From Porticoccaceae bacterium (lineage in GTDB: Bacteria > Pseudomonadota > Gammaproteobacteria > Pseudomonadales > Porticoccaceae): a stretch of 5,054 bases of DNA. The notes under the pieces were generated by a model. That model saw only the letters and a program-made list of their open reading frames with translations, did no database searches and was not told the origin of the DNA. Positions 1 to 5,054 of the stretch are shown piece by piece. The stretch is from assembly GCA_017858295.1 (NCBI GenBank), contig JAFMBU010000132.1, positions 1 to 5,054 on the forward strand. Direction: 5' to 3'. How positions within the stretch are numbered: position 1 is the stretch's first letter; each line of letters opens with the position of its first letter. The translations under genes were made by a program, and so were the position numbers.

Positions 1-77
1 AAGACCTCGGCAACTTTGCCGGCCTTCTCTTCGCTGTTAACGGTTTGGAAACCAAAGTGGGTGGTTTTGTCAGACAT
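1..77 (-). CDS. ubiE: UbiE, quinone C-methyltransferase (N-terminal fragment)
   Basis: Only the first 25 codons and part of the next lie in the window. They read MSDKTTHFGFQTVNSEEKAG followed by KVAEV, which closely matches the start of E. coli and Pseudomonas UbiE (TTHFGFQTV, then an acidic/KA stretch, then VAxVF). From family knowledge, UbiE is a cytoplasmic class I SAM-dependent methyltransferase that methylates the benzoquinol ring in ubiquinone synthesis and demethylmenaquinol in menaquinone synthesis. The SAM-binding motifs are beyond the edge and cannot be checked. The ATG at 77 is chosen because family homology begins there. No purine-rich Shine-Dalgarno sequence precedes it, which is somewhat unusual. 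The gene follows the hslVU-DUF971 group in the same orientation after a 113-bp spacer, and may have its own promoter. Confidence 0.9.
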   Translation of the reverse strand, partial: MSDKTTHFGFQTVNSEEKAGKVAEV

Positions 78-190
78 AGAGCCGGCTATCGTTAAATAAG
101 GGAGGGCTATTGTAGCGGCAGTTGGGCCATTTAGGTATGTCTATCAGCAAATCGGGACGGCTCAATGTATACCTTCTTTTGACCGCTAGC

Positions 191-586
191 CTAAACCAGT
201 TTAACGATCTGAGTATCCGGATCTCGACTTTGACCTGCCTGGTTGAGAGATTCCAAATAGGCTGCCCAATGGCTGTCATAGTTGGCACCCAGGTCGTAGA
301 GATAATCCCAGGTAAAGATTCCCGAGTCATGGCCGTCACTAAAGAAGATCTGGATGGCATAGTTACCAGACTTGGTGATTTTATCTATGCACACCAGACG
401 CTTGCCGAACTGCAGTACTTCCTGGCCCTTGCCATGACCGCGCACTTCGGCGCTGGGGGAGTACACCCGCAGATACTCTGCTGGCAGTTGGTGACGAACA
501 TCCCCGGCGTAGTCGATACGCAGGCAATCTTTGGCTTGATTGACGGCAAGACGCCGGGGAACTGTGCTGCTTAGGTCATGACTCAT
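191..586 (-). CDS. DUF971 protein (gamma-butyrobetaine hydroxylase-like N-terminal domain)
   Basis: A 131-residue protein carrying the DUF971/GBBH-like N-terminal domain at about residues 15-100. Visible family blocks are LPAEYLRVYSPSAEVRGHG (34-52) and SGNYAIQIFFSDGHDSGIFT with the following WDYLYDLG (73-100). In eukaryotic gamma-butyrobetaine hydroxylase this domain binds zinc through a Cys cluster and a His. Here the Cys cluster position reads SPSAEV and only the His of DGHDSG (H86) remains, as in other proteobacterial stand-alone members, so zinc binding is doubtful. The catalytic dioxygenase domain is absent, so it should not be called a hydroxylase. The ATG lies 1 nt after the hslU TAA with no good ribosome site, suggesting translational coupling to hslU. 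The same neighbour order occurs in Pseudomonas. Its biochemical function is unknown. Confidence 0.9.
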   Translation of the reverse strand: MSHDLSSTVPRRLAVNQAKDCLRIDYAGDVRHQLPAEYLRVYSPSAEVRGHGKGQEVLQFGKRLVCIDKITKSGNYAIQIFFSDGHDSGIFTWDYLYDLGANYDSHWAAYLESLNQAGQSRDPDTQIVKLV

Positions 587-587
587 A

Positions 588-1916
588 TTAGAGAATAAAC
601 CGGGTTAGGTCTTCATTGGCGGCCAGTTCGCCGAGCTGCTTGTCGACAAAGGCTTTATCGATGGCGAAGGTCTGCCCATTTGAGCCCAGCTCAGAGGCAT
701 CGTAGGAAATTTCCTCGAGTAGTCGCTCCATAATGGTGTGTAGGCGTCGCGCCCCAATATTCTCGGTGCCTTCATTGACGTCAAAGGCAATCTCGGCAAT
801 GCGTCGCACACCATCTTCGGTAAAGGTGATCTCCACGCCCTCGGTAGCCATTAGCTCGCGGTATTGCTTGGTGAGTGAGGCTTTGGGTTCCGTAAGAATA
901 CGCTCGAAGTCATTGATTTTTAATGAGTTCAGCTCAACGCGAATTGGCAGTCGGCCCTGAAGTTCGGGAATCAGATCCGATGGCTTGGCCAGATGGAAGG
1001 CGCCGGAGGCAATAAATAAAATATGATCGGTTTTGATCATGCCGTATTTTGTAGAGACTGTGCTGCCTTCTATCAAGGGCAGCAGATCTCGCTGCACACC
1101 TTCCCGGGAGACATCTGCACCACTGGCTTCGCCACGCCGGCAAACTTTGTCGATTTCATCGAGGAAGACAATACCATTCTGTTCTGCGGCGCTAACAGCG
1201 GCGGCTTTGATCTCTTCTTCATTGATCAGCTTGGCCGCTTCCTCTTCTTTGAGGTTCTTTAGGGCTTCGGCCACGGTGAGTTTGCGGGTAACAGTTTTGC
1301 CTTTACCCATGCTGCTGAACATATTCTGCAGTTGCGAGGTCATCTCTTCCATACCCGGGGGAGCCATGATTTCGACACCGGCGGCGGTTTGGCTGAGCTC
1401 TATTTCAATCTCTTTGTCATTGAGTGCGCCTTCGCGAAGTTTCTTGCGGAAGATCTGTCGTGTCGAGCTACTCTGTTCAGACTGGCCATCAGTGCTTCGT
1501 GCTGGGGGCAGCAGAACGTCGAGAATGCGCTCCTCGGCGGAGTCTTCGGCACGTTGTTCGACCTTCTTGATCTCCTGTTCACGGACCTGCTTAACGGCGG
1601 TTTCCACTAAGTCGCGAATAATCGATTCGACGTCTTTGCCCACATAGCCCACTTCGGTAAATTTGGTCGCTTCCACTTTGACAAAAGGCGCATTGGCCAG
1701 GCGTGCCAGACGACGGGCAATTTCAGTTTTACCGACGCCGGTGGGGCCGATCATCAGAATATTTTTGGGTGTCACTTCGTTGCGCATTTCGTCGTCCAGC
1801 TGGGCACGGCGCCAGCGGTTGCGCAGGGCGATGGCCACTGAGCGCTTGGCGTCGTCCTGGCCAATAATATGGCGATTGAGCTCATGGACAATTTCACGGG
1901 GGGTCATTTGGGACAT
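588..1916 (-). CDS. hslU: HslU (ClpY), ATPase subunit of the HslVU protease
   Basis: A 442-residue AAA+ unfoldase, close to the 443 residues of E. coli HslU and collinear with it. The hexamer binds, unfolds and threads proteins into the HslV peptidase in the cytoplasm. Visible elements in order are the N-terminal MTPREIV block, Walker A GPTGVGKT (57-64), the GYVG pore loop (90-93), the family-specific I domain (about 110-243, containing the APPGMEEMTSQLQ stretch), Walker B FLDEIDK (251-257), sensor-1 region FIASGAF (301-307), the arginine-finger region PELQGRLPIRVEL (317-329), sensor 2 GARR (388-391), and the conserved C-terminus EDLTRFIL that inserts into HslV to activate it. All key residues appear intact. 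The ATG at 1916 has an AAGGA ribosome site at 1923-1927 with a 6-nt spacer. It is the second gene of the hslV-hslU-DUF971 unit, 88 bp after hslV. Confidence 0.98.
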   Translation of the reverse strand: MSQMTPREIVHELNRHIIGQDDAKRSVAIALRNRWRRAQLDDEMRNEVTPKNILMIGPTGVGKTEIARRLARLANAPFVKVEATKFTEVGYVGKDVESIIRDLVETAVKQVREQEIKKVEQRAEDSAEERILDVLLPPARSTDGQSEQSSSTRQIFRKKLREGALNDKEIEIELSQTAAGVEIMAPPGMEEMTSQLQNMFSSMGKGKTVTRKLTVAEALKNLKEEEAAKLINEEEIKAAAVSAAEQNGIVFLDEIDKVCRRGEASGADVSREGVQRDLLPLIEGSTVSTKYGMIKTDHILFIASGAFHLAKPSDLIPELQGRLPIRVELNSLKINDFERILTEPKASLTKQYRELMATEGVEITFTEDGVRRIAEIAFDVNEGTENIGARRLHTIMERLLEEISYDASELGSNGQTFAIDKAFVDKQLGELAANEDLTRFIL

Positions 1917-1938
1917 AGGTATTCCTTTTTGTTACGGG

Positions 1939-1987
1939 ACGCCGCAGGTACCACTTTATTACAAGAAGCCGCAGGCGCCATTTGATT
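1939..1987. repeat. Imperfect direct repeat in the hslV-hslU spacer
   Basis: Two 22-bp units at 1939-1960 and 1966-1987 (27-bp period, 5-bp gap) match at 17 of 22 positions. They share the exact core gccgcagg (1941-1948 and 1968-1975) and a following CCA. Each core runs into a 6-bp palindrome, ggtacc in one and ggcgcc in the other. The repeat fills most of the 88-bp spacer between hslV and hslU. It could be a binding site or a chance or old duplication; the sequence does not decide. Confidence 0.5.
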
Positions 1988-2004
1988 CCGGTAGCTAGGG
2001 GCGC

Positions 2005-2550
2005 TTAATGAGTGCTGTCGAGCTCTTCAAGAGTGCGGTTATGGTTGGTGTAAATACAGATATCGCCGGCGATTTTTAGGCCCTGCTCAACAATTTCTCG
2101 GGCGCCCATCTCGGTGTTATCCAGCAGTGCACGGGCAGCAGATTGGGCAAAGGGACCGCCGGAACCTATGGCGATCAAATCATCTTCCGGCTGAATCACA
2201 TCGCCGTTGCCGGTAATAATCAGTGAGGCTTCGCTGTCGGCCACTGCAAGTAGTGCTTCAAGCTTGCGCAGAATACGGTCGCTGCGCCAGTCTTTGGCCA
2301 GCTCTACCGCGGCGCGAGTAAGGTTGCCCTGATGCTGTTCTAGCTTGGCTTCAAAGCGCTCAAATAATGTAAAGGCGTCGGCAGTGCCACCGGCAAAACC
2401 GGCGATCACTTTATCGTTGTACAGGCGTCGCACTTTGCGTGCATTGCCTTTCATGATGGTATTGCCAAGGCTGACCTGACCGTCGCCGCCAATAACGACT
2501 TTGCCATTGCGACGCACTGAGAGAATGGTTGTTCCGCGGTACTGTTCCAC
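2005..2550 (-). CDS. hslV: HslV (ClpQ), peptidase subunit of the HslVU protease
   Basis: A 181-residue proteasome-beta-type threonine peptidase that forms a double hexameric ring capped by HslU. The N-terminus is MEQYRG followed by TTILSVRR. The catalytic nucleophile is therefore Thr7, not the residue directly after Met as in E. coli (MTTIVSVRR). Numbered from Thr7 as Thr1, the expected Asp17 (GGDGQ), Lys33 (ARKV) and Ser124 (GSGG) are all present. The start codon is GTG at 2550, supported by AGGAG at 2558-2562 with a 7-nt spacer. No Met or other start sits directly before TT, so the six-residue leader should be real and must be removed to free Thr1. Similar leaders occur in some other proteobacterial HslV proteins (recalled, not searched). 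A sigma-32-like promoter lies just upstream. Confidence 0.97.
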   Translation of the reverse strand: MEQYRGTTILSVRRNGKVVIGGDGQVSLGNTIMKGNARKVRRLYNDKVIAGFAGGTADAFTLFERFEAKLEQHQGNLTRAAVELAKDWRSDRILRKLEALLAVADSEASLIITGNGDVIQPEDDLIAIGSGGPFAQSAARALLDNTEMGAREIVEQGLKIAGDICIYTNHNRTLEELDSTH

Positions 2551-2557
2551 GAGCTTA

Positions 2558-2562
2558 CTCCT
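2558..2562 (-). promoter_or_regulatory. Shine-Dalgarno site fixing the GTG start of hslV
   Basis: AGGAG on the minus strand (within AAAAGGAG) lies 7 nt before the GTG at 2550. It supports translation from this GTG and thus the six-residue leader before the catalytic Thr. Confidence 0.85.
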
Positions 2563-2579
2563 TTTATTGATGCTTACAG

Positions 2580-2607
2580 AAATGGGGTCAACAAAAAGAA
2601 TTTCAAT
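2580..2607 (-). promoter_or_regulatory. Sigma-32 (RpoH) heat-shock promoter of hslVU
   Basis: On the minus strand, ATTGAAA (2601-2607) and CCCCATTT (2580-2587) are separated by 13 bp. The sigma-32 consensus is CTTGAAA, 12-15 bp, CCCCATTT, so the -35 differs at one base and the -10 is perfect. This -10 octamer and 13-bp spacing equal those of E. coli dnaK P1 as remembered. Transcription would start near 2573, giving a leader of about 20 nt that includes the hslV ribosome site. E. coli hslVU is a known sigma-32 operon. Confidence 0.78.
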
Positions 2608-2616
2608 GGCGCGCTG

Positions 2617-2640
2617 AGAAAAAGCCGATAAAAGGCTCTA
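2617..2640 (-). terminator. Weak intrinsic terminator candidate after the GST gene
   Basis: On the minus strand AGCC (2634-2637) and GGCT (2623-2626) enclose a 7-nt loop. The stem extends by a G-U and an A-U pair, and is followed by a T run interrupted by C. It lies about 45 bp after the GST stop and just upstream of the hslV promoter, where transcript separation is expected. The stem is short, so partial read-through is likely. Confidence 0.4.
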
Positions 2641-2683
2641 TTTGTAAACCAATTGCGTCAGGGGTTATTTTGCTTTGCTGCGC

Positions 2684-3703
2684 TCAGATAAGTGCGCCGA
2701 GACAACCGGTTTTTTGCAGTAGCTCATTGGTTGCCTGATGGCTGTTGAGGGCGGCATATTTTTCCCGCAGTACCTGATAGGACTTGGCGTGATACTTCTG
2801 CGGCTTTTGCGTCCAGGTCTGACCCTTTAGCTGCACTGAAAATTCCTCTTTACCTTGGGCAATGGCCTCGGCATTGGCTTGAGTCCAGGGCAAAAAGAGC
2901 TCGCCGACTTGGCTTTTAATAAACGGCTTGAGTGTTGGTTTCAATGTTTCCCAGGTTTCAAACTCGCCCTCAATTCGCGGCCACAGCATGCGCTGTATCC
3001 AGGCGAGTAGATTGGGCATTTTGGCTTCGATCAGGGCGCAGTTGGTGGGGTCTGTCGAGACATTATAGAGCTGCCCCCAAAGGCTAAAGTCGCCAAAGGA
3101 AGGGCGTCCACCCAGTAGATAGGCGCGAGACTCCAGATGCACTTCAAGCTGCTCCAGTGCCAGAAGCAATGAGGCTTCGATCTGGGGCGCAGTCTCTGGG
3201 TTCGAGCCGACAAACCAAACCCGCCCGGTCATGCGCTGACGCACCTGTTCGGTTAGCTCATCCAGCTGTTCGCTGCTGGCGTCTGGCTGCGTAAGCTGAG
3301 CAATGCGGCGGGCCGAGGCGATCTGATCAATATCTCGAGCCCAGCGGTAGTGAAACATCCATTTATTGCCCCATTCATCACCCAACTCTTCTAACAGAGT
3401 GGAGACAAAGTTGACGGTTGTATCCTCTGGATAAATGCTCTCTTGGGGATGCTGTGCTTCAAGTTGCTCAATCACCAGGGTTGAATCCTGAGAGCCTTGC
3501 AGCTGTGGGCTAACCACCAGGGGAATAATTGGCAGCTTGGCAAATTTGGCAAACTCCGCCATGGTCTCGGCGCTGCGAATAATCCACTGGTGGGGAATCT
3601 GTTTAAAGCGAAAATAGGAGCGCACCTTAACGGAATAGGGTGAGAGTTCGGCACCATAAATGCGGTATTTATGGCTTGAAATATCAGCTAAAAGATCAGT
3701 CAT
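2684..3703 (-). CDS. Glutathione S-transferase-like protein, two-domain with C-terminal extension
   Basis: A 339-residue protein with a thioredoxin-fold GST N-terminal domain (about 12-90) and a helical GST C-terminal domain (about 100-245). The N-terminal part shows YGAELSPYSVKVR (16-28), where SPYS is the usual catalytic Ser/Cys position. It also has a probable cis-Pro in LPIIPLV (Pro61) and the DST glutathione-binding turn (73-75) before LVIEQLE. The C-terminal domain carries the SxxD helix-capping motif SFGD (202-205). Residues from about 250 to 339 exceed a standard GST of 200-220 residues and end in TGC-x-GALI; similar long GST-like proteins are known, so this is a family trait rather than a fusion. 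The substrate is unknown. The ATG at 3703 has AGGAG at 3710-3714 with a 6-nt spacer. It is probably cotranscribed with the crotonase gene 43 bp upstream. Confidence 0.88.
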   Translation of the reverse strand: MTDLLADISSHKYRIYGAELSPYSVKVRSYFRFKQIPHQWIIRSAETMAEFAKFAKLPIIPLVVSPQLQGSQDSTLVIEQLEAQHPQESIYPEDTTVNFVSTLLEELGDEWGNKWMFHYRWARDIDQIASARRIAQLTQPDASSEQLDELTEQVRQRMTGRVWFVGSNPETAPQIEASLLLALEQLEVHLESRAYLLGGRPSFGDFSLWGQLYNVSTDPTNCALIEAKMPNLLAWIQRMLWPRIEGEFETWETLKPTLKPFIKSQVGELFLPWTQANAEAIAQGKEEFSVQLKGQTWTQKPQKYHAKSYQVLREKYAALNSHQATNELLQKTGCLGALI

Positions 3704-3740
3704 GGGACACTCCTGGGCGCTCTTTGGAACGCTTTAATTG

Positions 3741-3761
3741 GCTAGCCTAGTTGAGGCTAGC
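3741..3761 (-). other. Perfect 7-bp hairpin over the crotonase stop codon
   Basis: GCTAGCC (3741-3747) and GGCTAGC (3755-3761) are exact reverse complements around a 7-nt loop. The element covers the last codons and TAG stop of the crotonase gene. No T run follows on either strand, so it is not a standard intrinsic terminator. It could influence mRNA stability or GST expression, or be incidental. Confidence 0.45.
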
Positions 3762-4424
3762 TCTGATGATATCCCCATGAGATTGACGCAACATCATCTT
3801 ATTGATGCCATAGACCGCCGGCAGCTGGGCTAACTGAGTTGCATGCTCAATGGCTCGGGGCAGTACCTCTTCGGCACTCACAAGCTCATCAAAGAAGCCC
3901 GCTTCAAGGGCGGTTTCGGGGCTGAACATATGGGACTGGATGGCGCACATGGTTTGAAAGCGCGGCGACAGTCGAGACTTAACTAGCTCAATACCAAAGG
4001 CCGGTAAAATCATATCAATCGCGGTTTCATTGAGGGCAATCTTAAACTCGCCATGGACACCAATGCGGGTGTCTGAGGCCAGCAACATCATACCGCCGGC
4101 AGCAATGGCATGGCCGGTACAGGCAGTCACGACTGGCTGGGGGTGGCTGAACAGTCTCAACAGCAAGGCTGCGCCTTTATTCACTAGGGCGGGCAGAAGC
4201 TGATCATTGTCTGACTGAGCAGCAGTTTCTGCAGACACCTCTTTGAGGTTAAAACCGGCTGAGAGCAGACCTGGGCGACCGTGAATAACCACCGCAGAGG
4301 CCTCATTTTCGGCGCGATCCAGGAGTTCGTTAAGTCGGTCGACCGTGGCATGGCTCAAGGAGTTCACTTTGCCGTCGTCCCAGTTAAAAATTGCTACGTC
4401 GCCTTGCTGAGTGTATTCAATCAT
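3747..4424 (-). CDS. Crotonase / enoyl-CoA hydratase-isomerase family protein (PRK06213-like)
   Basis: A 225-residue crotonase-fold protein starting MIEYTQQGDVAIF. Visible family blocks are GKVNSLS (18-24), GRPGLLSAGFNLKEV (49-63, first oxyanion-hole strand), ACTGHAIAAGG (101-111, second oxyanion-hole region) and GEFKIALNETAID (125-137). In canonical enoyl-CoA hydratase the two catalytic glutamates lie in GGxCE and in xPE. Here the first aligns with Met112 and only the second (Glu133, in LNE) is kept, so classic hydration is unlikely; isomerase or another acyl-CoA reaction is possible. The pattern resembles the short crotonases grouped as PRK06213. An upstream in-frame ATG at 4442 would add six residues, but it lacks a ribosome site, while the ATG at 4424 has GAGAGG 6 nt before it and fits the usual family N-terminus. 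The GST gene follows in a likely two-gene operon. Confidence 0.9.
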   Translation of the reverse strand: MIEYTQQGDVAIFNWDDGKVNSLSHATVDRLNELLDRAENEASAVVIHGRPGLLSAGFNLKEVSAETAAQSDNDQLLPALVNKGAALLLRLFSHPQPVVTACTGHAIAAGGMMLLASDTRIGVHGEFKIALNETAIDMILPAFGIELVKSRLSPRFQTMCAIQSHMFSPETALEAGFFDELVSAEEVLPRAIEHATQLAQLPAVYGINKMMLRQSHGDIIRASLN

Positions 4425-4430
4425 TGCTCG

Positions 4431-4436
4431 CCTCTC
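4431..4436 (-). promoter_or_regulatory. Ribosome site choosing the crotonase start at 4424
   Basis: GAGAGG on the minus strand sits 6 nt before the ATG at 4424. The alternative in-frame ATG at 4442 is preceded only by an A-rich run without a purine G core, so the shorter protein is preferred. Confidence 0.65.
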
Positions 4437-4463
4437 TGTCATTTTTGTTTTATTAGAAATATT

Positions 4464-4491
4464 ATTTTAACCATCCTAGGTGAGCGGCTAA
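4464..4491 (-). promoter_or_regulatory. Weak sigma-70 promoter candidate for the crotonase-GST pair
   Basis: On the minus strand TAAAAT (4464-4469, 5 of 6 to TATAAT) lies 16 bp after TTAGCC (4486-4491, only 3 of 6 to TTGACA). The region downstream is AT-rich and the start would fall about 30 nt before the crotonase ATG. The -35 is poor and overlaps a hairpin arm. Confidence 0.25.
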
Positions 4492-4519
4492 TCCTTTGAC
4501 AGGATTAAATCTGACCGCT
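4483..4519 (-). terminator. Nested hairpin after the DUF2459 gene, possible terminator
   Basis: The inner arms taatcc (4489-4494) and ggatta (4502-4507) form a perfect 6-bp stem with a 7-nt loop. The outer arms agcgg (4483-4487) and ccgct (4515-4519) add 5 bp across an asymmetric internal loop. It starts 15 bp after the DUF2459 stop, where a terminator would be expected, but no clean T run follows directly. A competing pairing exists between ggctaa (4486-4491) and ttagcc (4519-4524). Confidence 0.35.
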
Positions 4520-4533
4520 TAGCCACAGGGGTA

Positions 4534-5054
4534 CTAGTGAGTTTGTTGTAATGGCGGCGGCAGTAAAAGTGGCAGCGGCAGATAGCCATTGCGGCGCACT
4601 GATCGCTCCACCTGGCCGGGTAAAAAATTGAATAGGGGTAGGCAGCGCAGGCCGGCTATTTTAAGACCGCGAGATGTCCAGTTATTGCAGGTATTGAGGC
4701 ACATATAGATACCCCGGGACTGGAAAAATATTTCACCACTGTCTCTGGTGCGCACCTTGATCAGCTGCTGGGATCTATCCATCTTAAAATGTCGCGAGAT
4801 AAACGCCACCACTGCGTCGATTACCCCAAGATTAGTGTCGATGCTGTAGGTGCGACTGGTGGCGCTGTGGTGTTTGCTAATGTCGGCAATGCCGAGCACG
4901 GCAATCGTAGCTCTGGTTGGCAGTAGTAGTGCGCGAAGACCGAGAAGCAGAGTTTGCTGGGTCGAGCCATAATAGCGATAGTCGCCCCAGCCAATTCGTG
5001 CCCACTCTGTATCCTGCAACTGTTCAGCCAGTTCTGGTAAAGCCCGCAGCAATA
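4534..5054 (-). CDS. DUF2459-family protein (C-terminal part)
   Basis: The reading frame is open through the right edge. At least 173 codons are visible and the true start lies outside; a TTG at 5052 is not credible as the start because family homology should extend upstream. Visible blocks are ARIGWGDYRYYG (residues 18-29 from 5052) and MCLNTCNNWTSRGLKIAGL (117-135). These match the GWGDRxFY and NTCNTWTARALRAAGL blocks of DUF2459/TIGR02117, a family of unknown function, partly urease-region associated and often carrying an N-terminal signal or membrane segment. The paired Cys of CLNTC and the adjacent Asn-Trp-Thr stand out as possible functional residues, by inference only. The tail is Leu/Pro-rich (PLPLLLPPPL). 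It is followed by a 109-bp spacer before the crotonase gene and shows no evident functional tie to it. Confidence 0.75.
   Translation of the reverse strand, partial: LLRALPELAEQLQDTEWARIGWGDYRYYGSTQQTLLLGLRALLLPTRATIAVLGIADISKHHSATSRTYSIDTNLGVIDAVVAFISRHFKMDRSQQLIKVRTRDSGEIFFQSRGIYMCLNTCNNWTSRGLKIAGLRCLPLFNFLPGQVERSVRRNGYLPLPLLLPPPLQQTH

Noticed and set aside
109..114. TACAAT on the minus strand as a -10 for ubiE
   Set aside because: It matches 5 of 6 bases and is well placed, but no acceptable -35 lies 16-18 bp upstream, so a promoter was not called.
78..190. A terminator after the DUF971 gene
   Set aside because: No convincing stem with a T run was found in this 113-bp spacer, so transcription may continue into ubiE.
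185..193. The 9-mer GCTAGCCTA occurs here and at 3741-3749, each time covering a TAG stop codon
   Set aside because: Two copies of a 9-mer near gene ends are intriguing, but without a genome-wide count this is compatible with chance; flanking bases do not match.
122..574. A 150-codon open frame on the plus strand over the DUF971 gene
   Set aside because: The DUF971 protein on the minus strand has clear family motifs; the plus-strand translation shows none and is an antisense shadow.
1033..1647. A 204-codon open frame on the plus strand antisense to hslU
   Set aside because: It lies wholly inside the well-supported hslU gene, its Ser/Arg-rich translation reflects the codon bias of the opposite strand, and no family match or ribosome site is apparent.
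1663..1998. A plus-strand open frame reading PQVP and PQAP at its end
   Set aside because: The repeated peptide simply reflects the imperfect DNA repeat in the hslV-hslU spacer; the rest is antisense to hslU.
2554..2593. TTGACC with AATAAA 17 bp downstream as a sigma-70 promoter for hslV
   Set aside because: The -10 matches only 4 of 6 bases and adjoins the ribosome site, so transcription would begin at or after it; the sigma-32 reading fits far better.
4496..4501. Perfect TTGACA on the plus strand as a -35 box
   Set aside because: No -10 follows at 16-18 bp (TTAGCC at 17), no plus-strand gene lies downstream, and the bases form the loop of a hairpin.

Overview
The window reads as ordinary chromosomal core sequence of a gammaproteobacterium, probably a marine Cellvibrionales/Pseudomonadales-type organism. 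This assignment is inferred from protein resemblance (HslV, HslU, UbiE, the DUF971 protein and a PRK06213-type crotonase) and from the hslV-hslU-DUF971 gene order known in Pseudomonas and relatives. No species can be named. All seven supported genes lie on the minus strand, so the text below follows the direction of transcription, from high to low coordinates.

At the right edge (4534-5054) is the C-terminal part of a DUF2459-family protein that runs off the window. A 109-bp spacer with a nested hairpin separates it from a pair of metabolic genes: a 225-residue crotonase-fold protein (3747-4424) and, 43 bp on, a 339-residue glutathione S-transferase-like protein (2684-3703). A weak intrinsic terminator candidate lies after the GST gene.

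Next comes the heat-shock protease unit. A well-matched sigma-32 promoter (2580-2607) precedes hslV (GTG start, 2005-2550), followed by an 88-bp spacer with an imperfect direct repeat, hslU (588-1916), and a DUF971 gene (191-586) that begins 1 nt after the hslU stop. HslV and HslU form the two-component ATP-dependent protease HslVU (ClpYQ). The DUF971 protein has no established role, but its position makes it co-expressed with the protease. After a 113-bp spacer, the first 25 codons of ubiE (quinone methyltransferase) run off the left edge.

No RNA gene, mobile element, CRISPR array or clearly novel system was seen. The points most worth checking are the sigma-32 promoter, the six-residue HslV leader that would need Gly-Thr autoprocessing, the crotonase lacking one canonical catalytic glutamate, and the repeat between hslV and hslU.
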